A stretch of DNA of 64,000 nt from Corynebacterium aurimucosum ATCC 700975 (GCF_007672725.1 NZ_VDTC01000001.1:310001-374000), one strand, 5' to 3'; positions 16,101 to 28,195 are shown, counted from the stretch's first letter. Made by a program: numbers and translations. The notes: generated by a model not told the origin, from the letters alone.

Positions 16101-17261
16101 CTAGCGAACGGCCAAGCCCACCTTCTGGAAGGACTTCAGGTCCGTGTAGCCGCACTTGGCCATAGCGCGCTTGAGCCCACCGACCAGGTTGAGCTCACCC
16201 AGCGGCTCGTTGGACGGGCCGTGGAGCACGACTTCGAGGGAGGTCGCTGAAGCGTCCTCGGCGGTGCCAGAAGCGTCAGCGCCGGAAGCGTCGGTGCCGA
16301 GGAGGGCGCCAGCCACGCCAACCGGCTCGATGATGCCGCGCGGGAAACGCGGGTGGCCGGCCGTGGACGGCCAGTACCAGCCCTTGCCGCCGGCCTCCGC
16401 CGCGCGGGCCAGGACCGGACCCAGAACGACGCCATCGGCACCACAAGCAATCGCCTTGGCGATGTCTGCGGAGGTGAAGATGTCGCCGTCGGCAAGCACG
16501 TGCACGTAGCGGCCCCCAGTCTCATCCAGGTAATCGCGGCGTGCGGCCGCGACATCCGCGATGGTCGTCGCCATGGGAATATCGATGCCCACGGTCTCCG
16601 GGTTGGTGTTCACGCCGGAGCCGACGATGATGCCAGCCGCGCCCGCGCGCATGAGGTGCAGGGCCGTGGTGTAATCCGCCACGCCGCCGGCAATCACCGG
16701 GGTATCCAGCGAACCGATGAACTCCTTCAAGTTGAGCGGCTCGCCACCGGTCTGCACGTGCTCAGCGGAGATCAAAGTGCCGTGGATGAACAGCAGCTCC
16801 GCGCCGGCTTTGATGACGACCGGCGCCAGCTCGCGGGCGTGCTGCGGGGAGACACGCACGGCCACGGTCACGCCGGAATCGCGCACCTGCGCGATGCGCT
16901 CGGCCAGCAACTCCTCGTTCAGGGGCGCTGCGTGCAGCTCCTGCAGCGTCGACAGGTCACCGAAGTTCTCCGTCACGCGGGCAATCGCGCCCTCCAAATC
17001 CTCGTGGCGGCCCCACAGGCCTTCCGCGTTGATAACGCCCAGGCCGCCCTGCTTGCCCATCTCAATGACGAACTCGGGAGTGGCCAGCGCATCAGTCGGC
17101 GCCGAGACGAACGGGACGTCGAAGGTGTACGCATCGATGTGCCACGAGGTGTCGACGTCCTTGGAGGAACGGGTGCGGCGAGTCGGCACCAGGGAGATCT
17201 GGTTCAGGTCATAGGTGCGGCGAGCCTCACGGCCCACGCCGATTTCTACGTAATCACGCAT
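16101..17261 (-). CDS. guaB3: GuaB3 family IMP dehydrogenase-related protein
   Basis: This 386-residue TIM-barrel protein of the IMPDH/GMP reductase superfamily begins MRDYVEIGVGREARRTYDLNQISLVPTRRT, the usual start of the actinobacterial GuaB3 subfamily. It lacks the CBS pair found in true IMPDH. The loop where IMPDH has its catalytic Cys reads IIVGSGVNTNPETVG and holds no Cys, so an ordinary IMPDH reaction is unlikely. It is downstream of guaB with a 9-bp gap and is co-transcribed with it. An in-frame Ala/Ser/Asp-rich insertion (GADASGTAEDASATS) near residue 330 looks like a linker. Confidence 0.9.
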   Translation of the reverse strand: MRDYVEIGVGREARRTYDLNQISLVPTRRTRSSKDVDTSWHIDAYTFDVPFVSAPTDALATPEFVIEMGKQGGLGVINAEGLWGRHEDLEGAIARVTENFGDLSTLQELHAAPLNEELLAERIAQVRDSGVTVAVRVSPQHARELAPVVIKAGAELLFIHGTLISAEHVQTGGEPLNLKEFIGSLDTPVIAGGVADYTTALHLMRAGAAGIIVGSGVNTNPETVGIDIPMATTIADVAAARRDYLDETGGRYVHVLADGDIFTSADIAKAIACGADGVVLGPVLARAAEAGGKGWYWPSTAGHPRFPRGIIEPVGVAGALLGTDASGADASGTAEDASATSLEVVLHGPSNEPLGELNLVGGLKRAMAKCGYTDLKSFQKVGLAVR

Positions 17262-17270
17262 GATTAGTCC

Positions 17271-18800
<1,530 letters not shown>

Positions 18801-18934
18801 CTAAACTGACCAGATAGTTTTATGCGGTAGCCCTCACTGTAGTGCGTGGACGCCCCGTAGTGGTAGCCGTGGGTAGAGGAATAGGTATCTATAGGGAATT
18901 GCCATGCGCGCACGGAGTCAATAGGCTCGCAGGC

Positions 18935-19309
18935 GTGAACTTTTTCGCCAACATGCCCCGCGATCCTTTCGCGGACGACCCGAACGACCCAGCTTCCTTC
19001 CTCGAGGAGGATGATCACGTCGAGCCGCTGTCCGAGGAGGACCGTCTCGCCGTCATCCACGATCTGGCCATGGTCCAAGAGTTTGCGCGCGTTCTCAGCC
19101 CGCGCGGCATCGATGGCATCTTCTTTTTCTGCGAGGACTGCGAGGAGAACCACTTCTACGAGTGGGACATCATGGCCTCCAACATGCAGGCCACGCTGGC
19201 AGGCCAGCTCGCCCCCGTGCACGAGCCGGGCGCGGAGCCGGACCCGATGCGCTACGTCCCTTGGGATTATGCGGTGGGTTATCTCGACGGCATGGACTCG
19301 CGCTACTAG
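18935..19309 (+). CDS. DUF5319 family protein
   Basis: The product is a 124-residue acidic protein: DPFADDPNDPASFLEEDDHVEP, then a helical domain with a CEDCEENHFYEWDIM segment holding a CxxC pair that could bind metal, ending DYAVGYLDGMDSRY. Conserved in Corynebacteriales beside guaB and sigD (Rv3412 in M. tuberculosis, from memory). Function is unknown. The start is uncertain: GTG 18935 gives MNFFANMPRDP, while ATG 18953 would begin at MPRDP. Longer upstream frames run through the probable promoter. Confidence 0.75.
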   Translation: MNFFANMPRDPFADDPNDPASFLEEDDHVEPLSEEDRLAVIHDLAMVQEFARVLSPRGIDGIFFFCEDCEENHFYEWDIMASNMQATLAGQLAPVHEPGAEPDPMRYVPWDYAVGYLDGMDSRY

Positions 19310-19318
19310 CTGCGGTCA

Positions 19319-19338
19319 GCGCGGTAGAACTACCGCGC
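19319..19338 (+). terminator. Perfect hairpin just after the DUF5319 gene
   Basis: GCGCGGTAG and CTACCGCGC are separated by AA, 10 bp past the stop. It is probably the first part of a double termination structure with the hairpin at 19348-19388. Confidence 0.5.
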
Positions 19339-19347
19339 GTTAAACGG

Positions 19348-19388
19348 AAAGAACCTCTTCCCTCCTGTTGCGGGGGAAGAGGTTCTTT
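19348..19388. terminator. Bidirectional terminator between the DUF5319 gene and rsdA
   Basis: A 15-bp perfect stem AAAGAACCTCTTCCC / GGGAAGAGGTTCTTT with an 11-nt loop. T-rich sequence follows on the plus strand and an A/T-rich flank lies on the other side. It serves two convergent units, one of which ends 6 bp away (rsdA, minus strand). Confidence 0.85.
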
Positions 19389-19394
19389 GTGGTT

Positions 19395-20234
19395 TTATTG
19401 CTGGAATTGCGCCGGCGGGAGCTGGCCATTATCCGTGGCGCCATCCGAAGCTCCGTCGGAGTTGTCGCCTTGCGGAGGCGTTGCCTGATCGCCGCCCTGC
19501 TGACCTGGCTCCGGCTGGTTCTGCTCCGGTGGGCTCAGCGGGTTGCCCGCCGAAACCGTGCGGGTCACCACGACGGTGGAAACCGCAGTCTCTGTCTGCG
19601 TTACGGTTTCCGGCTCCGGCGGCTGCTGCTCCTCCACCGGGGCAGGCTTCTCCACGGTCTGCGTCTGCGTCACCGTGGCGCTGGGCTGCTGCTTCGTGGT
19701 ACGAGGGGCCTCTGCCTCACGTTCCCGCTTAGCCTGGTCCACCATCTTCCGGGCTTCTTCAAGCAACTGGCGGGTGCCATCCATGTCGCCTTGGGCGGAA
19801 CGCTTCTCCATCTCATCGAGCGTTCCGGCAAGCTCCACTACGGACACATCGTGCTCGTCCGCGCCGAAGAGCGACTGGTTCACTCCGTAAAGCGGAGATC
19901 CCGGGCCGGCGTTGACGACCACAGCGCCGGTACCTGCGATGAGCAGCGTAGCTGCGGCCGCCCCGATGAGTCCGTGCATGAAAGGCTTGCTTCGACGGCG
20001 ACGTGCCGCGCCGAGGGAAATGATCTCCGGCTCTTCCTCTGCGCCCTCAATGAGAGGGGCCGGAGGCATCTGCTTTTCGACGTCCCCGCGCAGCTCCAGC
20101 AGAAGCCCCGCCAGTTCATCACCGCCATCGGAGGGATCTGTTCCTTCGGAGAGAGTGGTGAGGAATGCATCATCATCAACCAAGGGCTGCAGCTGCTCAG
20201 CGACACCCTGCTGAGGCTCGTCCTTCTTTGCCAT
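19395..20234 (-). CDS. rsdA: Anti-sigma-D factor RsdA-like membrane protein
   Basis: This 279-residue protein has an acidic N-terminal cytosolic region with the short motif VDDDAFLTTLSEG that in this family contacts the sigma factor. A basic stop-transfer patch (AARRRRSKPF) and one transmembrane helix (GLIGAAAATLLIAGTGAVVVNAG, residues ~88-110) follow. The extracellular part is helical and then Pro/Thr/Gln-rich. It lies directly downstream of sigD. RsdA holds SigD inactive at the membrane until regulated proteolysis releases it; that is known for the family and inferred here. Confidence 0.85.
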   Translation of the reverse strand: MAKKDEPQQGVAEQLQPLVDDDAFLTTLSEGTDPSDGGDELAGLLLELRGDVEKQMPPAPLIEGAEEEPEIISLGAARRRRSKPFMHGLIGAAAATLLIAGTGAVVVNAGPGSPLYGVNQSLFGADEHDVSVVELAGTLDEMEKRSAQGDMDGTRQLLEEARKMVDQAKREREAEAPRTTKQQPSATVTQTQTVEKPAPVEEQQPPEPETVTQTETAVSTVVVTRTVSAGNPLSPPEQNQPEPGQQGGDQATPPQGDNSDGASDGATDNGQLPPAQFQQ

Positions 20235-20322
20235 GATGACCTCCCTTCCTTACTAGAGAATTATTAGTTTGTCGGTGCCAAGTGCCGATGGCTCACTGCT
20301 AGCTCTGGGCTAGCCCAATTAC

Positions 20323-20356
20323 TGGTTCACTCTGCTGGTTCACATTGTTGGTTCAC
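20323..20356. repeat. Three 13-bp tandem units TGGTTCAC-N5 at the sigD 3' end
   Basis: TGGTTCAC occurs at 20323, 20336 and 20349 with an exact 13-bp period. The last copy contains the sigD stop codon. It looks like a local tandem duplication that moved or preserved the end of the gene. Confidence 0.7.
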
Positions 20357-20970
20357 TGCGTCTCGTGCGAATCGAGGGATTTGCGCAATTGCGCGAGTGC
20401 ACGATGCTGCGCCACGCGGACTGCGCCAGGGGTGGACTCCACAATTTCCGCGGTCTCCTCTGCCGACAGCCCCACGAACACACGCAAGATGATAATGTCC
20501 CGGGCCTTGTCACTTAACGTATCGAGCATGGCCCGCACTCTGTTACTACCGTCCACGGCAAGGGCGGATTCTTCGGGGGTAGCGTCCTGAGCAGCATCCT
20601 CCGGAAGGTCTTCCGTGGGGTGAGTGTGGTCGCGGCTCAGGGCGCGGTGGGCATCGGTCACCTTGTGAGCAGCAATGCCATAGACGTAGGCCATAAACGG
20701 GCGGCCCTTATCTTTGTACGTGCCAATAGACGTCGCCACCGCCAAACAGATCTCCTGCGCCACGTCCTCCGCCGTGGGCTGGCGGTGGCCGCCGATGCGC
20801 GCGCGGCAATAGCGCAGGACCTGCGGGTGAATGATCCGCATGATGCGCTGGAGGGCGCGGCGGCTACCGTCGACGGCCAGCGGAACGAGGTCCGCTAATT
20901 CCTTATCGCTGTCGCGCTTCGCCACCGTTGAGGAGCCGCTCGCGTCTGTAGCCTGAGTAGCCACTGCCAT
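20353..20970 (-). CDS. sigD: RNA polymerase sigma factor SigD
   Basis: This is a 205-residue group 4 (ECF) sigma factor. Region 2 runs through VLRYCRARIGGHRQPTAEDVAQEICLAVATSIGTY and the PFMAYVYGIAAHKVTDAHR segment (-10 recognition). Region 4 is LSDKARDIIILRVFVGLSAEETAEIVESTPGAVRVAQHRALAQLR. It is followed by rsdA, with a divergent whiB-family gene upstream. In C. glutamicum SigD governs mycomembrane and cell-wall genes including L,D-transpeptidases; one L,D-transpeptidase gene is in this window at 60353. Confidence 0.93.
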   Translation of the reverse strand: MAVATQATDASGSSTVAKRDSDKELADLVPLAVDGSRRALQRIMRIIHPQVLRYCRARIGGHRQPTAEDVAQEICLAVATSIGTYKDKGRPFMAYVYGIAAHKVTDAHRALSRDHTHPTEDLPEDAAQDATPEESALAVDGSNRVRAMLDTLSDKARDIIILRVFVGLSAEETAEIVESTPGAVRVAQHRALAQLRKSLDSHETQ

Positions 20971-21318
20971 CCTTGCCGTTCTGCTTTTGCTCTTCTGCTT
21001 AATGCATTACTTCATATTCTGTATGAACATCATGGCATAACCTTTTGACGAAACCCCAAAACGACGGGTCTCATCCCCAGCTTTGACCCCACTAGAAAAA
21101 GTTCATACACCGTTCATCTTAGCCTTAAGCGCAGGTCACAGGGGCTCCAGTTGAGGAGTTTCAGCCAGTTATACCTGCCTGTCAGCATTGCGTAACGCGC
21201 TGTTTACCCAAGGGGGACACACTTCAATCTCGTCTCACTTCGCCTCGGCGTTCACGGGGGCGTGCCCGCAACGCGCCCCGCGCCTGGGCACTCTATCTTT
21301 GGCAAAGGAGAATCGAAC
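20971..21318. other. Divergent control region of sigD and whcB
   Basis: No gene was seen in these 348 bp. The region is AT-richer than its surroundings. It contains a perfect dyad TTCATA-TTCTG-TATGAA at 21011-21027, and an octamer GTTCATAC at 21101-21108 that is inverted relative to GTATGAAC at 21021-21028. A GTAACG near 21192 resembles a SigD-type -35, but no matching -10 was convincing. Confidence 0.5.
21011..21027. promoter_or_regulatory. TTCATA-N5-TATGAA dyad upstream of sigD
   Basis: A perfect palindromic arrangement about 40 bp ahead of the sigD ATG. The half-site GTTCATAC recurs at 21101-21108. It is a candidate operator for either divergent gene. Confidence 0.35.
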
Positions 21319-21618
21319 GTGTCTCAGTCCTTCCTGCTCCCCGGGCCGAATACGGACTTTTGGGATTGGCAGCTTCATGGCGCATGCCGTGGAGAAAACT
21401 CTGACGTGTTCTATCACCCGGACGGCGAGCGCGGACGCGCCCGCGCCCAGCGCGAGAACCGCGCCAAGGCTATTTGCAGCACCTGCCCGGTCATCGAGAT
21501 GTGCCGCGAACACGCTCTCGCCTCCGGCGAGCCCTACGGCGTGTGGGGCGGCATGAGCGAGTCGGAGCGCGTCGTTGCCCTGCGTTCGCGTCGCGCCCAC
21601 GCGACCGTCGGCGCCTAG
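21319..21618 (+). CDS. whcB: WhiB-family iron-sulfur regulator (WhcB/WhiB3-like)
   Basis: This 99-residue protein has the four-cysteine cluster site of WhiB proteins: Cys in HGACRGEN, then CSTCPVIEMC (CxxCxxxxxC). The GVWGGMSESER turn and a basic C-terminal tail (LRSRRAH) for DNA contact follow. The GTG at 21319 has an excellent Shine-Dalgarno (AAAGGAG). Its place divergent to sigD and beside groEL1 equals whiB3 in M. tuberculosis and whcB in C. glutamicum, redox-responsive regulators that act with the primary sigma factor. The paralogue name rests on synteny. Confidence 0.88.
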   Translation: MSQSFLLPGPNTDFWDWQLHGACRGENSDVFYHPDGERGRARAQRENRAKAICSTCPVIEMCREHALASGEPYGVWGGMSESERVVALRSRRAHATVGA

Positions 21619-21840
21619 TCCGCTTCTGCCAGCTCCCAGCCTTGGGGTCGGACGGCAAACCACCACCTCTATTGGCTGGACGCGACAAGGCTGCTCTCCC
21701 CACTGGATGAGCCCGCCGTGGGCCGTCGCGCAGCGGGCCTTTTGCGAAGTTTCTTTAAGTAGCATCACGCCCCTCCCCCACCTGCACTGATATCCAACAG
21801 CCAGCACGGGCAAGGGGCAGCGGGTGAAAGACGTCAGTTT

Positions 21841-24113
21841 TTACAGCGCCTGCGCCAGGTAGCGGGCGGTCACCGTGTCCTTGTCGAGGAACTCGCGCGG
21901 CGAGCAGGCCGCCACAACCTCGCCGCCGGCTGAGCCCGCGCCGGGACCGAGATCAATGATGTGATCGGCGTGCGCCAGGACGGCGCGGTGGTGTTCGACG
22001 CAGATGAGGGTGAGGTGGTCGTCGACAAGCGTGTCAAAGAGGCGCAGCAAGGTGTCGATATCTTTCTGATGCAGGCCCACCGTCGGCTCATCGAGCACGA
22101 TGATGTCCGCAGTCGCCTTGCGGTCGCACAACCGCACCGCCAGCTTCAGCCGCTGGCGCTCGCCGCCAGAGAGCGTCGAGAGCGGCTGCCCCAGCGTCAG
22201 GTAGCCCAGCCCCACGGCAACGAGCTGCTCGTACACGCGCTTCGCAGCAGTAACTTTGGCCTCGCGGCAAAACTCCACGGCCTCAACCGCGGGAAGCGCG
22301 AGTACCTCCGCGATGTTCTTGCCCGCCAGCTCGTAACCCAAAACGTCGGCAGCAAAGCGGCGGCCCTCGCACACCTCGCAGGGCACATCCGCGCTGTCCA
22401 TCGCACCAAACTCCACGGTCACCACGCCAGCGCCGGAACAGGCCGGGCACGCGCCCTCCGAGTTGAAAGAGAACATTCCCGGCGTGGCCCCATCGTTGGC
22501 CTTGGCGAAGGCCTTGCGCAGCGCGTCCATCGCACCGGTGTAGGTGGCCGGGTTTGAGCGCCGCGAGCCAGACAACGAAGACTGGTCGACAACGAGGATG
22601 CGGTCGTCGTCCGGCAGGCATTCCATCAGCGATGACTTTCCGGATCCCGCAACGCCCGAAATGACCGTGAGCACGCCCAGTAGAATATCCACGTCGACGT
22701 CCTTGAGATTGTTATGGCGCGCCCCGCGGATCTCCAGCGCGCCGGTGGGCTCGCGCACCTCATCCTTCAACGCCACCTTCCCGCTGACGGACGGTGCGGC
22801 ACCGACGGAAAGGATTTCGCCGCCCGCCACTCCGGCGCCGGGGCCAAGCTCGACGACGCAATCCGCAATCGCCATCGTCGCCGGGTTGTGCTCCACCACG
22901 AGCACCGTGTTGCCCTTATCGCGCAGCTGCAGGAGAAGCTCATTCATCTGCGTGACGTCATGCGGATGCAGCCCGGCGGTGGGCTCATCAAAGACATAGG
23001 TGACGTCCGTGAGCGCCGACCCGATGTGCCGCACCATGCGCGTGCGCTGCGCCTCGCCACCGCTCAGCGTTCCCGTCGGGCGCGCCAGAGTCAGGTAGCC
23101 CAGCCCCAAATCCAGGGCGGCCTCCAACCCACGCAGCGGGGCCACGGCAAGCGGTGAGTTGATGGTGCGGAGCCATGCGGAGGCGTCGGCAAGCTCCATG
23201 GCGCAGACATCCGCGATGGAGACGCCGTTGAGGTAGGACTCGCGCGCGTGCTGCGCCAAGCGCGTGCTGTGGCACTCCGGGCAGTCGATGAAGACCACCG
23301 CGCGCTCGACAAAGGACCGCATGTGCTTTTGCAGGGACTCCACGGGCTTGCTCAGCACGTTGGTTTTCAGACGCGTGACCAGCCCCATGTAGCTCATGTT
23401 GATGCCGCCGACCTTGACCTTAGTCTCGGTCTCATAGAGGTCCCGCTTCTGTTCCTCGGTGAACTCCTTGACCGGCACGTCGGCTGGGTACAGCCCGGAC
23501 TCGGCGTAGGCGCGCCACATCCACGAGCCCACCTTCATGCCGGGGTACATGATGGCGCCATCGTTCAGTGTCAGAGTTTCATCAACGAGCTGGCGCTTGT
23601 CGACGTCCCCCACTTCCCCCCTTCCCTCACACCTCGGGCACATGCCGCCGGTGCGCTCGAAGCGACGCACCTCTTTGACGCCATTGACCTCGATGGCGCC
23701 CTGCCCGGAGGCGGAGGGCACGTTGAAGGAATAGGCCGCGGGGCCGCCGGCGCGGGGCTCGGCTAGGCGGGAGAAGAGCACGCGGAGGTGCCCGGTGATG
23801 TCGGTGGCGGTACCGAACGTCGAGCGCGCGGAAGCCGCCATGGGCTCCTGACCCACGACGATGGCTGCAGTGAGCCCTTCCAAGCGGTCCACGTCGGGGC
23901 GGGGTGGGGCTTGCATGAAGCCCTGCACGAAGCCGGGATAGGTTTCGTTGATGAGACGCTGCGATTCAGCCGCAACGGTATCGAAGACCAGCGAGGTCTT
24001 GCCGGATCCGGACACACCGGTGAAACAGTGAGCTTGCGCTTAGGGATGCGCACGTCCACGTTCTTGAGGTTGTTTTCGCGGGCGCCGGTGACGGTGATGA
24101 ATTCTTGTTCCAC
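21841..24113 (-). pseudogene. UvrA-like ABC ATPase with a one-base frameshift near its N-terminus
   Basis: This is a UvrA paralogue, about 757 residues if repaired. The first 28 codons from GTG 24113 read MEQEFITVTGARENNLKNVD through KRKLTV, ending just before the first P-loop. The rest, from VSGSGKTSLVFDT to the stop at 21841, is in another frame. At 24023-24025 three A (TTT on the coding strand) stand where four would restore KLTVFTGVSGSGKT. Downstream the protein is intact: zinc motifs CPRCEGRGE and CPACSGAG, signatures LSGGEAQRTRM and LSGGERQRLKL, and a second P-loop GVAGSGKS. It is shorter than canonical UvrA, as in class II UvrA/DrrC-like proteins. This is either a real inactivation or a homopolymer sequencing error. 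Confidence 0.85.
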
Positions 24114-24159
24114 GGCTCAGCAGTCTACTAACGGGGCGGGGTCCTGCCCCGGACACGGC

Positions 24160-24201
24160 GAAGGCCCGCCGCCCCGCAGATATGCGGGTTAGCGGGCCTT
24201 C
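24160..24201. terminator. Nested hairpin between groEL1 and the UvrA-like gene
   Basis: The outer stem GAAGGCCCGC / GCGGGCCTTC (24160-24169 with 24192-24201) encloses CCCGCA-GATA-TGCGGG (24173-24188). A second stem, GCGGGAAAC-CTAC-GTTTCCCGC, lies at 24232-24253, right after the groEL1 stop. Together they probably end groESL transcription, although T-runs on the minus strand are poor. Confidence 0.55.
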
Positions 24202-24262
24202 CTTACGGCTATGCGGGAACCCTTGTGGCACGCGGGAAACCTACGTTTCCCGCACGCACGTT

Positions 24263-25885
<1,623 letters not shown>

Positions 25886-25891
25886 CTACTT

Positions 25892-26185
25892 TTACTTCTC
25901 GATGACAGCGAGCAGGTCACGAGCGGACAGCAGGAGGTACTCCTGGCCGTCGTACTTCAGCTCGGTGCCGCCGTACTTGGAGAAGATGACGGTGTCGCCC
26001 TCGTTGACGCCAACCGGGACGACCTCGCCCTTGTCGTTGGTGCGGCCCGGGCCGACAGCGACGACGGTGGCCTCCTGCGGCTTCTCCTTCGCGGAGTCCG
26101 GGATAACCAGGCCGGATGCAGTGGTGGTCTCAGCTTCAACGATCTGGACGAGGACCTTGTCCTCCAGCGGCTTGATGTTTGCCAT
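25892..26185 (-). CDS. groES: Co-chaperonin GroES
   Basis: The 97-residue co-chaperonin [20 protein letters not shown] carries the mobile loop that contacts GroEL ([19 protein letters not shown]) and the roof turn GKGEVVPV-like [18 protein letters not shown] 26185 was chosen because GGAGG lies 7-8 bp ahead; an in-frame start five codons upstream overlaps that ribosome site. It is the first gene of the heat-shock operon. Confidence 0.97.
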   Translation of the reverse strand: MANIKPLEDKVLVQIVEAETTTASGLVIPDSAKEKPQEATVVAVGPGRTNDKGEVVPVGVNEGDTVIFSKYGGTELKYDGQEYLLLSARDLLAVIEK

Positions 26186-26301
26186 GATGATTTCCTCCAA
26201 AGTGTTCCTAGTGCGCGTCCACGTGGACGCGCGCGTGCCGGTTGTGGGTGTCCAGCACAGCCGTCGTCGCGGGTGAACAACTGTGGGTCAAAACAACCTG
26301 C

Positions 26302-26328
26302 CTAGCACTCTACCCTCGCGACTGCTAG
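26302..26328. promoter_or_regulatory. CIRCE operator (HrcA box) upstream of groES
   Basis: CTAGCACTC-TACCCTCGC-GACTGCTAG matches CIRCE (TTAGCACTC-N9-GAGTGCTAA) at 8 of 9 positions in the first arm and 7 of 9 in the second, with the exact 9-bp spacer. It is about 117 bp ahead of the groES start, so the leader is long or the promoter lies on the gene side of the box. Confidence 0.85.
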
Positions 26329-26331
26329 CCC

Positions 26332-27606
26332 TCAACGTTGTGGGCCGCTAACCCGTTCGCCCTCCGCGAACGACGCGACTCGGGTGTGTACAAAGCCGGC
26401 CAACGCCAGCTTGACGACGCCCAGGGCAATAAACATTGCGCCGAATATTACGGCGAAGGACGGCCACCACAGCTCCTCCAGGATTGTCCGACCGAGTGCC
26501 TCTTGTGGGGTAAGGAGGCGGTGGAGTGGGAGGAGCGTCGCCAAACACAGCGCCCAGACCACGCCGGCCGCAGTCAGGGTGAGGCACGCCGCCTCCCCCA
26601 CTTGCACGCGCGCCCAGGCCGAGGGGGCGGCGCCCGCCAAGGTGAGGCCACGAATATCGGCCGCGATGCGCCCGTGCATAAGCAGCGAGGTAAGCACGGC
26701 GCCCACGATGCTAGGTGCGAAGACTGGACCCAAAAGGGCGAGGAAGGCCTGCCACGAGGACAGGGTGCCTCCGGCGCCTGCGTCGTTCCCAAAGCGCAGG
26801 CCCGAGCCGACGGCGACGATAAAGCCGCCGACGAGCACCCACGGCACGATGTGCGGGGTGGAAAAGCTTCGGCGCACGCGCACATTAGCCCCAGCGATGC
26901 CGGCCGCGCGGGTCCATTGAACCAGGACGGGCATAAGCCAGGGCAAAAAGAGCGCGACAAGGATGACCAAGCCCATCTCGGCCGAGAGGAGGTCGCCGGG
27001 ATCATCGATGTGTAGGCATCCATAGACCGTACTGCCGACAGCAACGGACGCGAGCAGGAATTTCACCATGAGCCACGCCGGGTGTGCGGTGGCGTGCGGC
27101 CGAAAGACTCGGCGCAGTGGAGGCAGCGCTCCGACTAGGGCCGCGGACATGCAGACAACTATCGCAATACCAACGACCTGGCCTGTAATCGCAATGTCTG
27201 GCAAAGGGATGCCGTCGCTGCGCAGGGCGCGCACGCACGGCGCGAGCAGTGGACGGGCCGGCAGCACACCAAGAAATCCGGCGGCCGCGCTGACCACCGC
27301 GACTTGGCCCAGAATGAAAATCAGGATCATCCACCCAGGCATGCCCACCATGCGCCAGGAACGGTAGACCGGCTCGCGCTCAGCGATGATAAGGCGCATC
27401 TGCGAGAGCGTCACCAGCACTACCACGCACAGTGACATGCCCAGCACTGTGCCACCCAGAGGCCCAGCGGGGTTTTCTTCGGCTCCGGGGGAAGCGACCA
27501 GCATGGCTAGCGCTAGGGTGCACGAGGTGGAAGACACCACCAGGGTCAGCGCTACGGCCAGCCACGATAGCCAATTGGACTGTAAGTCCTTAAGCCACAC
27601 CAGCAT
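26332..27606 (-). CDS. FtsX-like ABC transporter permease
   Basis: This 424-residue membrane protein has about eight to ten hydrophobic segments. The first helix (SWLAVALTLVVSSTSCTLALAML) and the following block (LGMSLCVVVLVTLSQMRLIIAEREPVYRSWRMVGM) resemble the FtsX/MacB core. A second core lies near the C-terminus (ADIRGLTLAGAAPSAWARVQVGEAACLTL). ATG 27606 is used because GGAGG precedes it. It overlaps the end of the ATPase gene by 17 nt. With that ATPase it would form an exporter or lipid-extracting machine of the type often tied to antimicrobial peptide or envelope stress. The substrate is unknown. Confidence 0.8.
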   Translation of the reverse strand: MLVWLKDLQSNWLSWLAVALTLVVSSTSCTLALAMLVASPGAEENPAGPLGGTVLGMSLCVVVLVTLSQMRLIIAEREPVYRSWRMVGMPGWMILIFILGQVAVVSAAAGFLGVLPARPLLAPCVRALRSDGIPLPDIAITGQVVGIAIVVCMSAALVGALPPLRRVFRPHATAHPAWLMVKFLLASVAVGSTVYGCLHIDDPGDLLSAEMGLVILVALFLPWLMPVLVQWTRAAGIAGANVRVRRSFSTPHIVPWVLVGGFIVAVGSGLRFGNDAGAGGTLSSWQAFLALLGPVFAPSIVGAVLTSLLMHGRIAADIRGLTLAGAAPSAWARVQVGEAACLTLTAAGVVWALCLATLLPLHRLLTPQEALGRTILEELWWPSFAVIFGAMFIALGVVKLALAGFVHTRVASFAEGERVSGPQR

Positions 27607-28195
27607 GGGCCACCTCCTCCAAGGAAATGACCCGGTCGGCCGCCTCGGCGGCAAGGTGCGAGTGAGTCACCATGATCACGCTGGCTCCATCGCGGGCAAC
27701 GGCGTGAAGGTGGGAAAGGACGGTGGAAGCGGTGGCGTCGTCAAGCGCGCCCGTGGGCTCGTCAGCGAAGATATAGGGCGCTTGGGCCAGCAATGCCCGG
27801 GCGACAGCCACGCGTTGCTGCTGCCCACCAGAAAGCTGTGCGGGCAGGCGGCTCTCCAATCCAGCGAGACCGAGCGAATCGAAGACCTCTGCCACACGGC
27901 CGCGTGCAGGGCGCCGGCCGGAAAAGCGCGCCGTCAAGGTGGCATTGCGTTGCGCGTTGAGGGATTCCAGCAGGTTGTAGTCTTGGAATACAAATGCACG
28001 CTGCTTGCGCCCCGGCGCGTTGACTCGGCCGGAAGTGGGCTTATCGAGCCCGGATAACAGGTTCAGGAGCGTGGTTTTGCCGCTTCCCGATGGCCCCATG
28101 ATGGCAACGAATTCGCCTGGGGCGATAGACACATTGACGCGATTGAGCACGGTGCGGCGGCCGTAGCGCTTACTAAGGTTTTCTGCTTTTAACAT
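27590..28195 (-). CDS. ABC transporter ATP-binding protein (LolD/MacB type)
   Basis: This 201-residue ATPase has Walker A GPSGSGKTT near residue 35, Q-loop FVFQDYNLLESL, signature LSGGQQQRVAVARAL, Walker B YIFADEPTGALDD and the H-loop MVTHS. ATG 28195 starts directly at the first strand (MLKAENLSKRYG). Longer frames extend into the palindrome-bearing intergenic region and are rejected. It is the first gene of a two-gene unit divergent from a histidine kinase/response regulator pair that probably regulates it. Confidence 0.9.
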   Translation of the reverse strand: MLKAENLSKRYGRRTVLNRVNVSIAPGEFVAIMGPSGSGKTTLLNLLSGLDKPTSGRVNAPGRKQRAFVFQDYNLLESLNAQRNATLTARFSGRRPARGRVAEVFDSLGLAGLESRLPAQLSGGQQQRVAVARALLAQAPYIFADEPTGALDDATASTVLSHLHAVARDGASVIMVTHSHLAAEAADRVISLEEVAHAGVA

